A DNA stretch of 31,864 nucleotides from Candidatus Saccharibacteria bacterium UBA1103 (GCA_905373275.1 CAJPSI010000003.1:1-31864), one strand, 5' to 3'; shown: positions 16,219 to 22,953, counted from the stretch's first letter. Notes: a model not told the origin generated them from the sequence alone. Translations and numbers: made by a program.

Positions 16219-16296
16219 TGGTGGCGGGGGTTGGATTTGAACCAACGACCTCTTGGTTATGAGCCAAGCGAGCTGACCAGACTGCTCCACCCCGCG
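16219..16296 (-). tRNA. Initiator tRNA-fMet (CAT)
   Basis: The cloverleaf starts CGCGGGGTGGAGCAG, the standard initiator sequence. The 1:72 pair is an unpaired C-C, the initiator hallmark. A11:T24 is present, the anticodon loop is CTCATAA, and the T stem is GTTGG/CCAAC. CCA is encoded. The anticodon stem is CTTGG/CCAAG, so only two of the three conserved G:C pairs at 29-31/39-41 are present; 29:41 is U:A. Confidence 0.95.
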
Positions 16297-16315
16297 ATCA
16301 ATTGTATAGTCCACT

Positions 16316-16392
16316 TGGTAGCACCGACTGGGCTCGAACCAGTGACCTCGGGCTTATGAGTCCCACGCTCTGACCAGCTGAGCTACGGTGCC
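16316..16392 (-). tRNA. tRNA with anticodon CAT (elongator Met, possibly Ile2)
   Basis: A cloverleaf folds with acceptor GGCACCG/CGGTGCT (G1:U72), D stem GCTC/GAGC, anticodon loop CTCATAA and T stem ACTGG/CCAGT; CCA is encoded. The anticodon stem has an unusual A31-G39 mismatch. Overall it resembles elongator tRNA-Met. A CAU tRNA can also be the lysidine-modified tRNA-Ile2, and the acceptor pairs A4:U69 and C5:G68 do not decide this. It is upstream of and cotranscribed with tRNA-fMet. Confidence 0.85.
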
Positions 16393-16409
16393 GGACAAAT
16401 ACGTTAAGT

Positions 16410-16437
16410 AGTATATCAGATATCTGTAATATGGCAA
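16410..16437 (-). promoter_or_regulatory. Promoter of the CAU tRNA pair
   Basis: On the minus strand TTGCCA (16437-16432), a 16-nt spacer and TGA-TATACT (-10 at 16415-16410). It lies about 17 nt before the tRNA 5' end. Confidence 0.65.
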
Positions 16438-16462
16438 ATGCAGGGTACCAGCCCACTACGCT

Positions 16463-17014
16463 CTAGGCTGTAGAACTCCGCTTAGCAAGCCACTCCTCTT
16501 TAGTGATGGCGTTCACGCACTCAGTTCGCTTCTCATGCATCAGCGGAACATCAGCTTCTTTATTACTCCACTGGTACTTGAATCCGGCTTTCTCCTGAAG
16601 ACGTTTTGATCTATCGTTACCTTCGTAATAACAAGCCCATATCTTATTCATACCAATATCTTCAAAGGCATGTCGCATCACCTCCTCTAAGGCTTCTGAC
16701 ATTAAGCCTTGACCCCAAAAAGGCTTGCCGATCCAACAACCGACTTCGCATTCATCATCTCTCTTGACTATATCGCTATGCTTTAGCTTCAGTTTAATAT
16801 CCCCAATGGCTTTGTCGTCTTCCTGTAGGCAGACCGCATACGACTCCTTCCCAATTAGCACATTCTTAATAATGTTAAGGCTCTCTGCGATATCCCGATG
16901 TGGTGGCCATCCGCAACTCGGTCCTACATCGGGGTCACTAGCATATTTATATAGATCATCCGCATCACTTTCTTTCCAGTGACGCAAGATTAACCTGTTT
17001 GTTCTTAGCACCAT
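16463..17014 (-). CDS. GNAT acetyltransferase, RimJ/RimL-like
   Basis: A 183-aa acetyl-CoA-dependent N-acetyltransferase. Its start, LRTNRLILRHWKESDADDLY, is typical of the RimJ/RimL/Acetyltransf_3 group. The acetyl-CoA loop is in CWIGKPFWGQGLMSEALEEV (GQGLM), followed by GMNKIWACYYEGNDRSKRL and the LQEKAGF element. The substrate could be a ribosomal protein N-terminus, an amino-acid derivative or a small-molecule toxin. A GGGGGG ribosome site precedes the ATG, so it is an SD-led, stand-alone gene. Confidence 0.88.
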   Translation of the reverse strand: MVLRTNRLILRHWKESDADDLYKYASDPDVGPSCGWPPHRDIAESLNIIKNVLIGKESYAVCLQEDDKAIGDIKLKLKHSDIVKRDDECEVGCWIGKPFWGQGLMSEALEEVMRHAFEDIGMNKIWACYYEGNDRSKRLQEKAGFKYQWSNKEADVPLMHEKRTECVNAITKEEWLAKRSSTA

Positions 17015-17147
17015 AGTAACCCCCCTTTCTTACTCTAACTACTTGTTAATATAGTACTCCAGTATTCTGATATCTCTCAAGACCATAAACTTCGTCCTGT
17101 AGACAGAATCGTATTGTGAAGCTTCGCTCTATATACTCCTTATAGCA

Positions 17148-17189
17148 CTCATTACACAAAAATGCATTTTTGCAATAATGTGTAACGAG
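17148..17189. repeat. Inverted repeat downstream of rny
   Basis: CTCATTACACA (17148-17158) pairs with TGTGTAACGAG (17179-17189) over 11 bp with one wobble. The 20-nt interior contains AAAATGCATTTT, itself palindromic. It lies 13 nt past the rny stop on the minus strand, without a U-tract after it. Confidence 0.55.
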
Positions 17190-17201
17190 GAAATCACTGC
17201 G

Positions 17202-18689
17202 CTATTTAGCGTACTCTATCGCTCTAGTCTCTCGAATAACGTTAACCTTGATCGTACCCGGGTACTGCATGGTCGATTCAATCTTATTAGCGATATCTCG
17301 GGCTAACTTGACCGACGACAGATCATCAATCTTCTCAGGGCTGACCATCACTCTGATCTCCCGGCCGGCTGAAATGGCGTAGGCTTTATCGATACCATCA
17401 AATGATGTAGCGATATTCTCCAGATCTTTCATCCGCTCGGCAAAGTTCTCTGAGCTGACATTACGAGCCCCCGGTCTGGCACCCGACATAGCATCACAGA
17501 CCCGAACGATAATTGCCTCCGGCGTAGTCGCCTCGATATCGTCATGGTGCGCCTCTATAGCATGAGCGATCCGCTCATCCATACCGTATTTACGAGCCAG
17601 TGCCGCCCCGATATGGTGGTGCTTACCCTCTATCCGGTGGGTTACCGCCTTGCCTACATCATGGAGCAAAGCAGCCGTCTTACTGATGCGCACATCGGCG
17701 CCGATCTCTTCGGCGATCATCCCGGCCAGCTGAGCCATCTCAATAGAATGCTTGAGAACATTCTGCCCATAGCTGGTACGAAACTTCAGCTCGCCCAGTA
17801 AGTGCACCATCTCTGTTGGGATGCCAACTACACCGGCTTCCCGAGCGGCATCCTCGCCGGCTCGCTGAACTTCTTTATCGATCTGGCGCTCTGCCTTGGC
17901 TACCACCTCCTCAATCCGAGCCGGGTGAATCCGACCGTCTTTCATCAGCATCTCTAGTGACAGGCGAGCAATCTGGCGTCGCACCGGGTCAAACGAGCTG
18001 AGCACCACCATGCCCGGTGTATCGTCGACCAAGATATCCACCCCGGTAGCTCGTTGTAGGGCCTGAATATTGCGCCCCTCTTTACCGATGATACGCCCTT
18101 TCATCTCATCGTCAGGCAGCTCAATCGCCGTGATAGTCCGCTCTGCTGTTATATCAGAGGCGAGGCGCTCCATCGCCGTCACGATGATCATCTCAGCCCG
18201 CTGTTCGGCATCGCTCTCAGCATCTCGCTGTAGCTTATCGACCAGCTCGACCAGGTCACCCTTAGTCTCTTTCTCGGTCGCTTTCATCAGTTTCTCGGCC
18301 GCCTGTTTCTTGGTGAGCCCGGCGATCTTCTCCAGCTTGGAATGAGCTTGCTCTTTGATCTGGACGATCTCACCCTTCAAGTCCTCTATCTCCTGCTCAC
18401 TCTGGCGTAGCTTCTCCGACCTGGTGTCCAGCTCACTAATCTTATTGATCAACGAGTGCTCTCGCTCTGCTACCTTGTCTTCAGCCTTCTTTACCTCACG
18501 ACGAATATCGTCAGCTTCTTTCTTAGCTGAACGACTGGCATTCAGGATGATCTCACTAGCCTTATTCTTAGCATCGGCGATCATCTGATCAACAGTCGTC
18601 TCCGCCTTAGCGTTACGAGACTTAGCGACAGCCAGAGCTACTCCGCCACCAATAGTAAACGCCACTAGGGCGATCAGTACATATATCAT
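17202..18689 (-). CDS. rny: Ribonuclease Y
   Basis: RNase Y is the membrane-anchored endoribonuclease that starts mRNA decay in bacteria lacking RNase E. At 495 aa it is close to the usual 510-520. It has a TM segment at 2-21, a long charged coiled coil at about 27-180, a KH domain with GRIIGKEGRNI (198-208), and an HD domain with LLHDVGKAVTH (341-351; His343-Asp344). Tail elements REIRVMVSPEKIDD and PGTIKVNVIRE are also typical. The start is supported by AGAAAGGAAG just upstream. The 84-nt leader carries a perfect hairpin next to the ribosome site. Confidence 0.96.
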   Translation of the reverse strand: MIYVLIALVAFTIGGGVALAVAKSRNAKAETTVDQMIADAKNKASEIILNASRSAKKEADDIRREVKKAEDKVAEREHSLINKISELDTRSEKLRQSEQEIEDLKGEIVQIKEQAHSKLEKIAGLTKKQAAEKLMKATEKETKGDLVELVDKLQRDAESDAEQRAEMIIVTAMERLASDITAERTITAIELPDDEMKGRIIGKEGRNIQALQRATGVDILVDDTPGMVVLSSFDPVRRQIARLSLEMLMKDGRIHPARIEEVVAKAERQIDKEVQRAGEDAAREAGVVGIPTEMVHLLGELKFRTSYGQNVLKHSIEMAQLAGMIAEEIGADVRISKTAALLHDVGKAVTHRIEGKHHHIGAALARKYGMDERIAHAIEAHHDDIEATTPEAIIVRVCDAMSGARPGARNVSSENFAERMKDLENIATSFDGIDKAYAISAGREIRVMVSPEKIDDLSSVKLARDIANKIESTMQYPGTIKVNVIRETRAIEYAK

Positions 18690-18705
18690 ATTGCTTCCTT
18701 TCTGG

Positions 18706-18723
18706 TTCTAGCCGAGGCTAGAA
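18706..18723 (-). promoter_or_regulatory. Hairpin in the rny 5' leader
   Basis: TTCTAGCC and GGCTAGAA are perfect complements separated by 2 nt; the practical stem is 7 bp with a 4-nt loop. It ends about 4 nt before the purine-rich ribosome site and could affect translation or decay of the mRNA. Confidence 0.5.
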
Positions 18724-18779
18724 ATGTATATCAGATTTAATCACTTAGTTCATACGGTAAAAACAGTCTACCTACGTTA

Positions 18780-18788
18780 ATTGTAGCA
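18780..18788 (-). promoter_or_regulatory. Extended -10 promoter for rny
   Basis: TGC-TACAAT on the minus strand predicts a start near 18773 and a leader of about 84 nt. Confidence 0.55.
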
Positions 18789-18860
18789 TACATGGTCTAG
18801 CAGACTGGGTTCTTTAGCTACTTAAATCAACTATTTTAGTTAAGACAGACCGATCGCTAT

Positions 18861-19244
18861 TTATTTCTTTGCTGAGGTGATGTGCGGTCTCGCCCCATAA
18901 GTCGGTAGGACGATTTTGTCGTTATCACCTTCTCGTAAGCGTCTAACCCCACCAGCTCGCCATTCGTCCCCGGTAGTACCTACTATGTTAATCTGCTGAG
19001 CATAGGCGATGGCATTAGCTACAGCAGCTCCGATCCGTAGTCCGGTAAAAGATCCCGGCCCCTTAAAGACAATTACTCCTTTTAATTCCTCATATTTACC
19101 ACCGAGCAAAGCGTCTATCTCACCCGGTAGATCCCGGGCCAGCTCCCGATCAGCTAGCCAGATCTTTTGCTTCGCTATTTCACCATCACTAGTCAGTAGA
19201 TATAACTCTACTTCGGCTTGGTCAGTCTTTAGTGCCAGATACAT
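18861..19244 (-). CDS. tsaB: Shortened TsaB, t6A biosynthesis partner
   Basis: TsaB is the catalytically inactive scaffold partner of TsaD in making N6-threonylcarbamoyladenosine at tRNA position 37. The protein starts MYLALKTDQAEVELYLL and has the family signature GPGSFTGLRIGAAVANAIAYA around residues 62-82. At 127 aa it covers about the first half of the E. coli protein (231 aa), so the C-terminal subdomain is missing. The second ATG of ATGACCATG is preferred: a TAAAAT box directly abuts the first ATG, so transcription should start at about the second one. The stop is clean and no frameshifted continuation was noticed downstream. Confidence 0.85.
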   Translation of the reverse strand: MYLALKTDQAEVELYLLTSDGEIAKQKIWLADRELARDLPGEIDALLGGKYEELKGVIVFKGPGSFTGLRIGAAVANAIAYAQQINIVGTTGDEWRAGGVRRLREGDNDKIVLPTYGARPHITSAKK

Positions 19245-19250
19245 GGTCAT

Positions 19251-19256
19251 ATTTTA
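19251..19256 (-). promoter_or_regulatory. -10 box giving leaderless tsaB mRNA
   Basis: TAAAAT on the minus strand ends 6 nt before the preferred tsaB start at 19244. It lies in the region where the -35 of the divergent recA promoter should be. Confidence 0.55.
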
Positions 19257-19267
19257 CCACGAGGCCA

Positions 19268-19276
19268 TGCTATAAT
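19268..19276 (+). promoter_or_regulatory. Extended -10 promoter for recA
   Basis: TGC-TATAAT, with a leader of about 18 nt and a strong GGAGGAGG ribosome site before the recA ATG. No obvious LexA-type operator was seen. Confidence 0.7.
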
Positions 19277-19301
19277 TTAGTTAATTACTGGAGGAGGATA
19301 G

Positions 19302-20339
19302 ATGGCGAAGAAGGAAAGTAAGACGATGGCAAAGAAATCAGCCGACGATAGCGGTAGGAAGGAAGCACTGGATCTAGCCGTTAGTCAGATTAGCAAGCAA
19401 TTCGGCGATGGCTCAATCATGAAGCTGGGTGACGCCTACAAGATCAATGTCGAAACCTCGCCATCAGGCACTCTGTCGCTAGACTTAGCCCTAGGCGGCG
19501 GTTACCCCAGAGGGCGCATTATCGAGATATATGGCCCTGAGTCATCCGGCAAAACTACCCTAGCCCTGCATGCCGTAGCTGAGATTCAGAAAGCCGGTGG
19601 TACCGCCGCTTTCATCGACGCTGAGCATGCTCTTGACCCACAATACGCCGGTCGCCTGGGTGTCAATATTAACGACCTACTGGTCAGCCAACCCGACAAT
19701 GGCGAACAAGCTCTAGAGATAGTCGAGACTTTGGTTCGTTCTAACGCCGTCGATGTGATAGTGCTGGATAGCGTCGCCGCTCTAGTACCTCAGGCGGAAA
19801 TTGACGGTGATATGGGTGACAGCTTGCCCGGACTCCAGGCTCGATTAATGTCACAAGCTCTCCGCAAGTTAACCGGCATCATCAATAAGAGTAAGGCAAC
19901 TGTAATCTTCATCAACCAGATTCGGATGAAGATCGGCGTCATGTTTGGCAATCCCGAAACAACCACCGGCGGTAACGCCCTCAAGTTCTATGCCTCACAA
20001 CGCCTCGATATTCGTCGGATCGGCCAGATCAAGCAGGGCGACGACGTAATCGGCAACCGAGTCAGGGTCAAGATCGTCAAAAACAAGATTGCCCCGCCAT
20101 TTCGCCAGGCAGAGTTTGACATCATGTATAACGAAGGCATTTCTACCACCGGTGATGTTTTAGACTTGGCAGTCATGCACGATATCGTTCAGAAGTCAGG
20201 TGCTTTTTATAAATATAATGACGAGACGATTGGGCAAGGTCGTGAAGCGGCTAAAAAATACCTCAAAGACAACCCTGATAAATTAGCTGAGATTGACGGC
20301 AAAGTTCGCCAATCAGTCGCCGAAAAAGAGAATCTCTGA
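19302..20339 (+). CDS. recA: RecA recombinase
   Basis: RecA forms filaments on single-stranded DNA and drives strand exchange and the damage response. At 345 aa it is full length. Walker A is GPESSGKTT (78-86), followed by AAFIDAEHALDP, Walker B VIVLDSVAALVP, and loop L2 MFGNPETTTGGNALKFYAS. The C-terminal domain ends less acidic than in E. coli. The start is supported by GGAGGAGG. A second ATG 8 codons in is also possible but has a poorer site. recX follows after 13 nt. Confidence 0.98.
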   Translation: MAKKESKTMAKKSADDSGRKEALDLAVSQISKQFGDGSIMKLGDAYKINVETSPSGTLSLDLALGGGYPRGRIIEIYGPESSGKTTLALHAVAEIQKAGGTAAFIDAEHALDPQYAGRLGVNINDLLVSQPDNGEQALEIVETLVRSNAVDVIVLDSVAALVPQAEIDGDMGDSLPGLQARLMSQALRKLTGIINKSKATVIFINQIRMKIGVMFGNPETTTGGNALKFYASQRLDIRRIGQIKQGDDVIGNRVRVKIVKNKIAPPFRQAEFDIMYNEGISTTGDVLDLAVMHDIVQKSGAFYKYNDETIGQGREAAKKYLKDNPDKLAEIDGKVRQSVAEKENL

Positions 20340-20352
20340 GCTTACCTAGCCT

Positions 20353-20979
20353 ATGCGCATCACCAAGGTCGCCCCAGCTGCCAGAACTGCCGGTCGCTAT
20401 AATATCTTTGTTGACGGTCATTACAGCTTTAGCCTTGACGAGTTTCAGCTGGTCCAGTGTAGCCTCCATAGTGGACAGGAGATCGACGAGGCTAAGCTGG
20501 CTGAGCTTCAGGCTGAGTCAGACTTTGGTAGGAATTACATCAGGGCAGTTGATCTGATCAGCCGGCGACTCCGCTCTGAGCGGGAGATCCGAGATTACGC
20601 CGGACGCAAGCAGTGGAGCAAGGATAATACCGAGCGGGTCATCGCTCGTCTGTATGATAGAGGCTACTTGAACGATCTAGTCTTCGCTCAAGCTTTCGTT
20701 CGGTCTCGCCGGTCTACCCGGAAGTACTCCCGTCGCCGAATCGAGCGAGATCTGGTCAATAAGGGTATTAGTCACCGGATTATTCAGCAAGTCTTAGACG
20801 AGGAAGCCGGCATGGCTGATGATAATGATGCCTTGGCTAATCTGGTCGCTAAGAAGTATCATCGCTATGATGATATCAACAAGCTCAAAGCCTATCTAGC
20901 TAGAGCCGGCTTCAGATACGACGACATCAACAGAGCAATTGAGCGGTACCACGAACAAGGTTCACAAGTAAGCAAGTAA
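20353..20979 (+). CDS. recX: RecX regulatory protein
   Basis: RecX binds in the RecA filament groove and modulates its activity. At 208 aa it has the family's three-helix repeats: RRLRSEREIRDYAGRKQW, VIARLYDRGYLNDLVFAQAF with RSRR, and YSRRRIERDLVNKGIS, then IIQQVLDEE. The N-terminal part (ARTAGRYNIFVDGHYSFSL) is a beta segment found in Gram-positive-type RecX. The gene follows recA by 13 nt and should be cotranscribed. The end region repeats AAGTAAGC-like units and leads to a weak hairpin (GGATA/TATCC). Confidence 0.9.
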   Translation: MRITKVAPAARTAGRYNIFVDGHYSFSLDEFQLVQCSLHSGQEIDEAKLAELQAESDFGRNYIRAVDLISRRLRSEREIRDYAGRKQWSKDNTERVIARLYDRGYLNDLVFAQAFVRSRRSTRKYSRRRIERDLVNKGISHRIIQQVLDEEAGMADDNDALANLVAKKYHRYDDINKLKAYLARAGFRYDDINRAIERYHEQGSQVSK

Positions 20980-21078
20980 GTAAGCAGGATATAACATTAT
21001 CCTCACTGGATTAAATTATTAGTATCATCCCCGAATCATAACAAGAAGCCGTAGATACCTAGTATGCGACCGACTTAC

Positions 21079-22090
21079 TCATCTAATACACTTTTTATCA
21101 TCACAATAAATGACAACCTTAGCACTATCATCTTCTGCCACAATGTGACAGTAGCCACCGACCGGATAAGTGAACTTTGGATCAGTATGACCAAAGTCGA
21201 GACCGGCAATTACTGGAATGTTTGGGCTAATGTTCTTAGAAAGAATAATATCACCGACCACATCTTCCGTCGCTTGAGACTTACCCTGGAAACGACCGAT
21301 CAAGATTGCTCTGACTTGGTTAAAATACGGCTGCTGCATCAGAGATTGAACATTTCGTTCAAATGTTTCAGGGATCGAGTCATAACTATCATCTTCTATA
21401 CATAATATGATATTACCTTTAATTTTCGGGAAATACTCTGTACCGTTCAGTAAGTTTAGACTACAGAGATTACCGCCAATCATCGTTCCTATAGCCGACC
21501 CACCTTGTACGATACGTGGTCCACTATTTTTCCATATTAGTTGTGGCAAACTTTCGTCGTTATTCCACGAAAAGTCGTACCAACGTTTTGTTGGCTGTAC
21601 TTCATAAGAATCAGGGTTGTCTGTCAGTAAGCACCGCTGGAAATATTTCAATGAATAGTTAGACTCCAGCGGCAAACCAAAACAATAGAAATTTGGCGTT
21701 GCATAAGTTATTAACCCGGTTTTTGCCAGAATCGCATGATTTAAGATAGTAATATCAGAGAACCCACCAAAGATCTTTGGGTTGTCCTTAATAATTTGCC
21801 AGTTGATTTTATTGAGCAACTGATTTGAATTAAATCCACCAATAGCTGCTAAGATACACTTCACATTACTATCAGTAAATGCTTCTTCTAAATCTTTGAC
21901 CTTTTCTTCGTCCGTCGGGCAACCCTGCTGATTTTGCGAGAAAGCATTGTCGCTAAATGTAACTTTTAGTCCAATTGACTCTAGTGTTGACTGAGCTCGC
22001 CGTAGAGTCACCTTACTAAATATCACTCGCTGAGCGTGCGGGTGCAACTATCCTTACTTCGTCGCCTGGTTTTAATTTATCCGGTATCAT
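21079..22090 (-). pseudogene. S66 LD-carboxypeptidase/MccF-like peptidase, 1-base frameshift
   Basis: Peptidase S66 enzymes either trim tetrapeptides from murein or, in the MccF branch, inactivate aminoacyl-nucleotide antibiotics. The true N-terminus is MIPDKLKPGDEVRIVAPARS, in one frame from the ATG at 22090 with GGAAGG 8-9 nt upstream. That frame hits TAG at 22018-22016. Removing one A of the AAA at 22018-22020 joins it to the long downstream frame (ISKVTLRRAQSTLESIGLKV) and gives a normal 336-aa protein. The nucleophile Ser lies in AAIGGFNSNQLLNKINW, and the partner residues in LCIEDDSYDSIPETFERN and GLDFGHTDPKFTYPVGG. Everything downstream is intact, so this is a recent mutation, an assembly error, or expression by slippage. 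The TTG at 22047 is not a convincing start. Confidence 0.85.
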
Positions 22091-22120
22091 ACACATTTCC
22101 TTCCTTGAATCTCATCAATC

Positions 22121-22141
22121 AAAAAGCCTCCCGCAGGAGGC
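22121..22141 (-). terminator. Attenuator terminator (segments 3:4)
   Basis: On the minus strand GCCTCC (22141-22136), loop TGCG and GGAGGC (22131-22126) are followed by TTTTT. It lies in the leader, 31 nt before the S66 gene start. Part of its 5' arm (CTCCTGC, 22139-22133) can instead pair with GCAGGAG at 22165-22159. Confidence 0.8.
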
Positions 22142-22158
22142 AAAGTAGCAACAATAAA

Positions 22159-22196
22159 CTCCTGCTTAATTATGGAAGTGGTGATGATGCTGCAGG
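22159..22196 (-). promoter_or_regulatory. Attenuator segments 1 and 2 (antiterminator)
   Basis: Segment 1 (CCTGC, 22196-22192, extendable outward to an 8-bp pairing with one wobble) lies in the leader-peptide codons. Segment 2 (GCAGGAG, 22165-22159) starts right after the leader stop. Segment 2 can pair with segment 1 (pause or protector stem) or, over 7 perfect bp, with segment 3, which prevents the terminator. Confidence 0.7.
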
Positions 22197-22210
22197 AATA
22201 ATCTCGTCAT
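22166..22210 (-). CDS. His-rich leader peptide, 14 aa
   Basis: The minus-strand frame reads MTRLFLQHHHHFHN and then TAA: four consecutive His codons, then Phe and a fifth His. E. coli hisL likewise starts MTR and has a His run. The ATG lies 6 nt after a TATAAT box, so it would be translated from a leaderless transcript like other first genes here. The stop abuts the antiterminator segment. The peptide itself probably has no function beyond sensing charged tRNA-His through ribosome stalling. Confidence 0.75.
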   Translation of the reverse strand: MTRLFLQHHHHFHN

Positions 22211-22216
22211 ATAGCT

Positions 22217-22225
22217 ATTATATCA
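22217..22225 (-). promoter_or_regulatory. Extended -10 promoter of the attenuated S66 gene
   Basis: TGA-TATAAT on the minus strand ends 6 nt before the leader-peptide ATG. No clear -35 was found. Confidence 0.6.
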
Positions 22226-22312
22226 GACCCATTATAGTTAGATGGGAGTAGATAGTGACCTCGCTTGACATAACCACATTGGGTTAGGTGATAAAACACC
22301 TCATAGCTCTTA

Positions 22313-22321
22313 TGCTAAAAT
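22313..22321 (+). promoter_or_regulatory. Extended -10 promoter for the PRC-barrel gene
   Basis: TGC-TAAAAT ends 9 nt before the ATG, predicting a leader of 0-3 nt. A TTGACA at 22265-22270 is too far away to serve as its -35 and may belong to a second, weaker start. A small hairpin AGGTG/CACCT (22286-22301) lies between them. Confidence 0.5.
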
Positions 22322-22330
22322 ATATCCATT

Positions 22331-22936
22331 ATGTTAGTTGGGATTAATCATCTGATCGGGGCACCGGTGATGAGTCTGCAGACCGGGCAGCCCCTAGCCC
22401 GTCTCGATAGCCCGATCATCAACCCCCGCAATCTACGGATCGTTGCCTTCTACGTCAGTGGTCCGAAAGTAGATTTCAAGCCGGCTGTAGTCTTCACCGA
22501 CGATATCCGAGAGTTTGGCGAGATCGGCGCCATCGTTGATTCGTCGGATAATATCCTGTCACCCGAGGGGATGGTGCGCCTGCTGGAAGTGATTAACTAC
22601 AACTTTCTTCTCACAGGGCTGCCCGTATCAGACGATCATCACCAGAAGATAGGTAAAGTAGATAGCTTTACCGTCGACCCGGTTAATTTTATGATTCGCC
22701 AACTCTACGTCAAGCCGACCCTACTACAAAGGTTCCTAGTGGCTAATGTAGTGATTAACCGCCAGCAAATAATCAAGATTGAGCCAAAGCGAATTATCGT
22801 CAAGGCTCCCACAGTCCAGCAGAAACAAGCTTCGCCCGGTAGCGAGGGTTCACACTTCCTTGACCCCAAGCTGGACAACCCCTTCCGCAAGAAACCGACT
22901 CCCAGTCCGAACCAGGCTAGGTCGGATGACAACTAG
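22331..22936 (+). CDS. PRC-barrel domain protein, 201 aa
   Basis: PRC-barrels are small beta-barrels found in photosynthetic reaction centres, RimM and many small bacterial proteins. Two copies seem present: LIGAPVMSLQTGQPLARLDSPIINPRNLRIVAFYV at about 8-42, and GLPVSDDHHQKIGKVDSFTVDPVNFMIRQLYV at about 96-127. A Pro/Ser/Gln-rich, probably disordered tail follows from about 160. There is no signal or TM segment, so it is cytoplasmic. It precedes the MscS-like gene by 23 nt, but that gene has its own promoter. The molecular role is unknown. Confidence 0.8.
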   Translation: MLVGINHLIGAPVMSLQTGQPLARLDSPIINPRNLRIVAFYVSGPKVDFKPAVVFTDDIREFGEIGAIVDSSDNILSPEGMVRLLEVINYNFLLTGLPVSDDHHQKIGKVDSFTVDPVNFMIRQLYVKPTLLQRFLVANVVINRQQIIKIEPKRIIVKAPTVQQKQASPGSEGSHFLDPKLDNPFRKKPTPSPNQARSDDN

Positions 22937-22944
22937 CTAATCTC

Positions 22945-22953
22945 TGCTACAAT
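22945..22953 (+). promoter_or_regulatory. Extended -10 promoter giving leaderless mscS-like mRNA
   Basis: TGC-TACAAT ends 6 nt before the ATG at 22960, with no ribosome binding site. Confidence 0.6.

Noticed and set aside
20975..21000. Short direct repeats of AAGTAAGC at the end of recX as a CRISPR or tandem array
   Set aside because: Only two or three imperfect units of about 8 nt occur; no spacers are present.
22045..22047. TTG start for the S66 peptidase, giving a 322-aa intact gene
   Set aside because: It lacks a ribosome site, and the family's conserved N-terminus with a good ribosome site sits just upstream in another frame.
22121..22225. T-box riboswitch in the S66 leader
   Set aside because: No T-box consensus or stem I specifier layout was found; the His codon run and three alternating segments fit peptide-based attenuation better.
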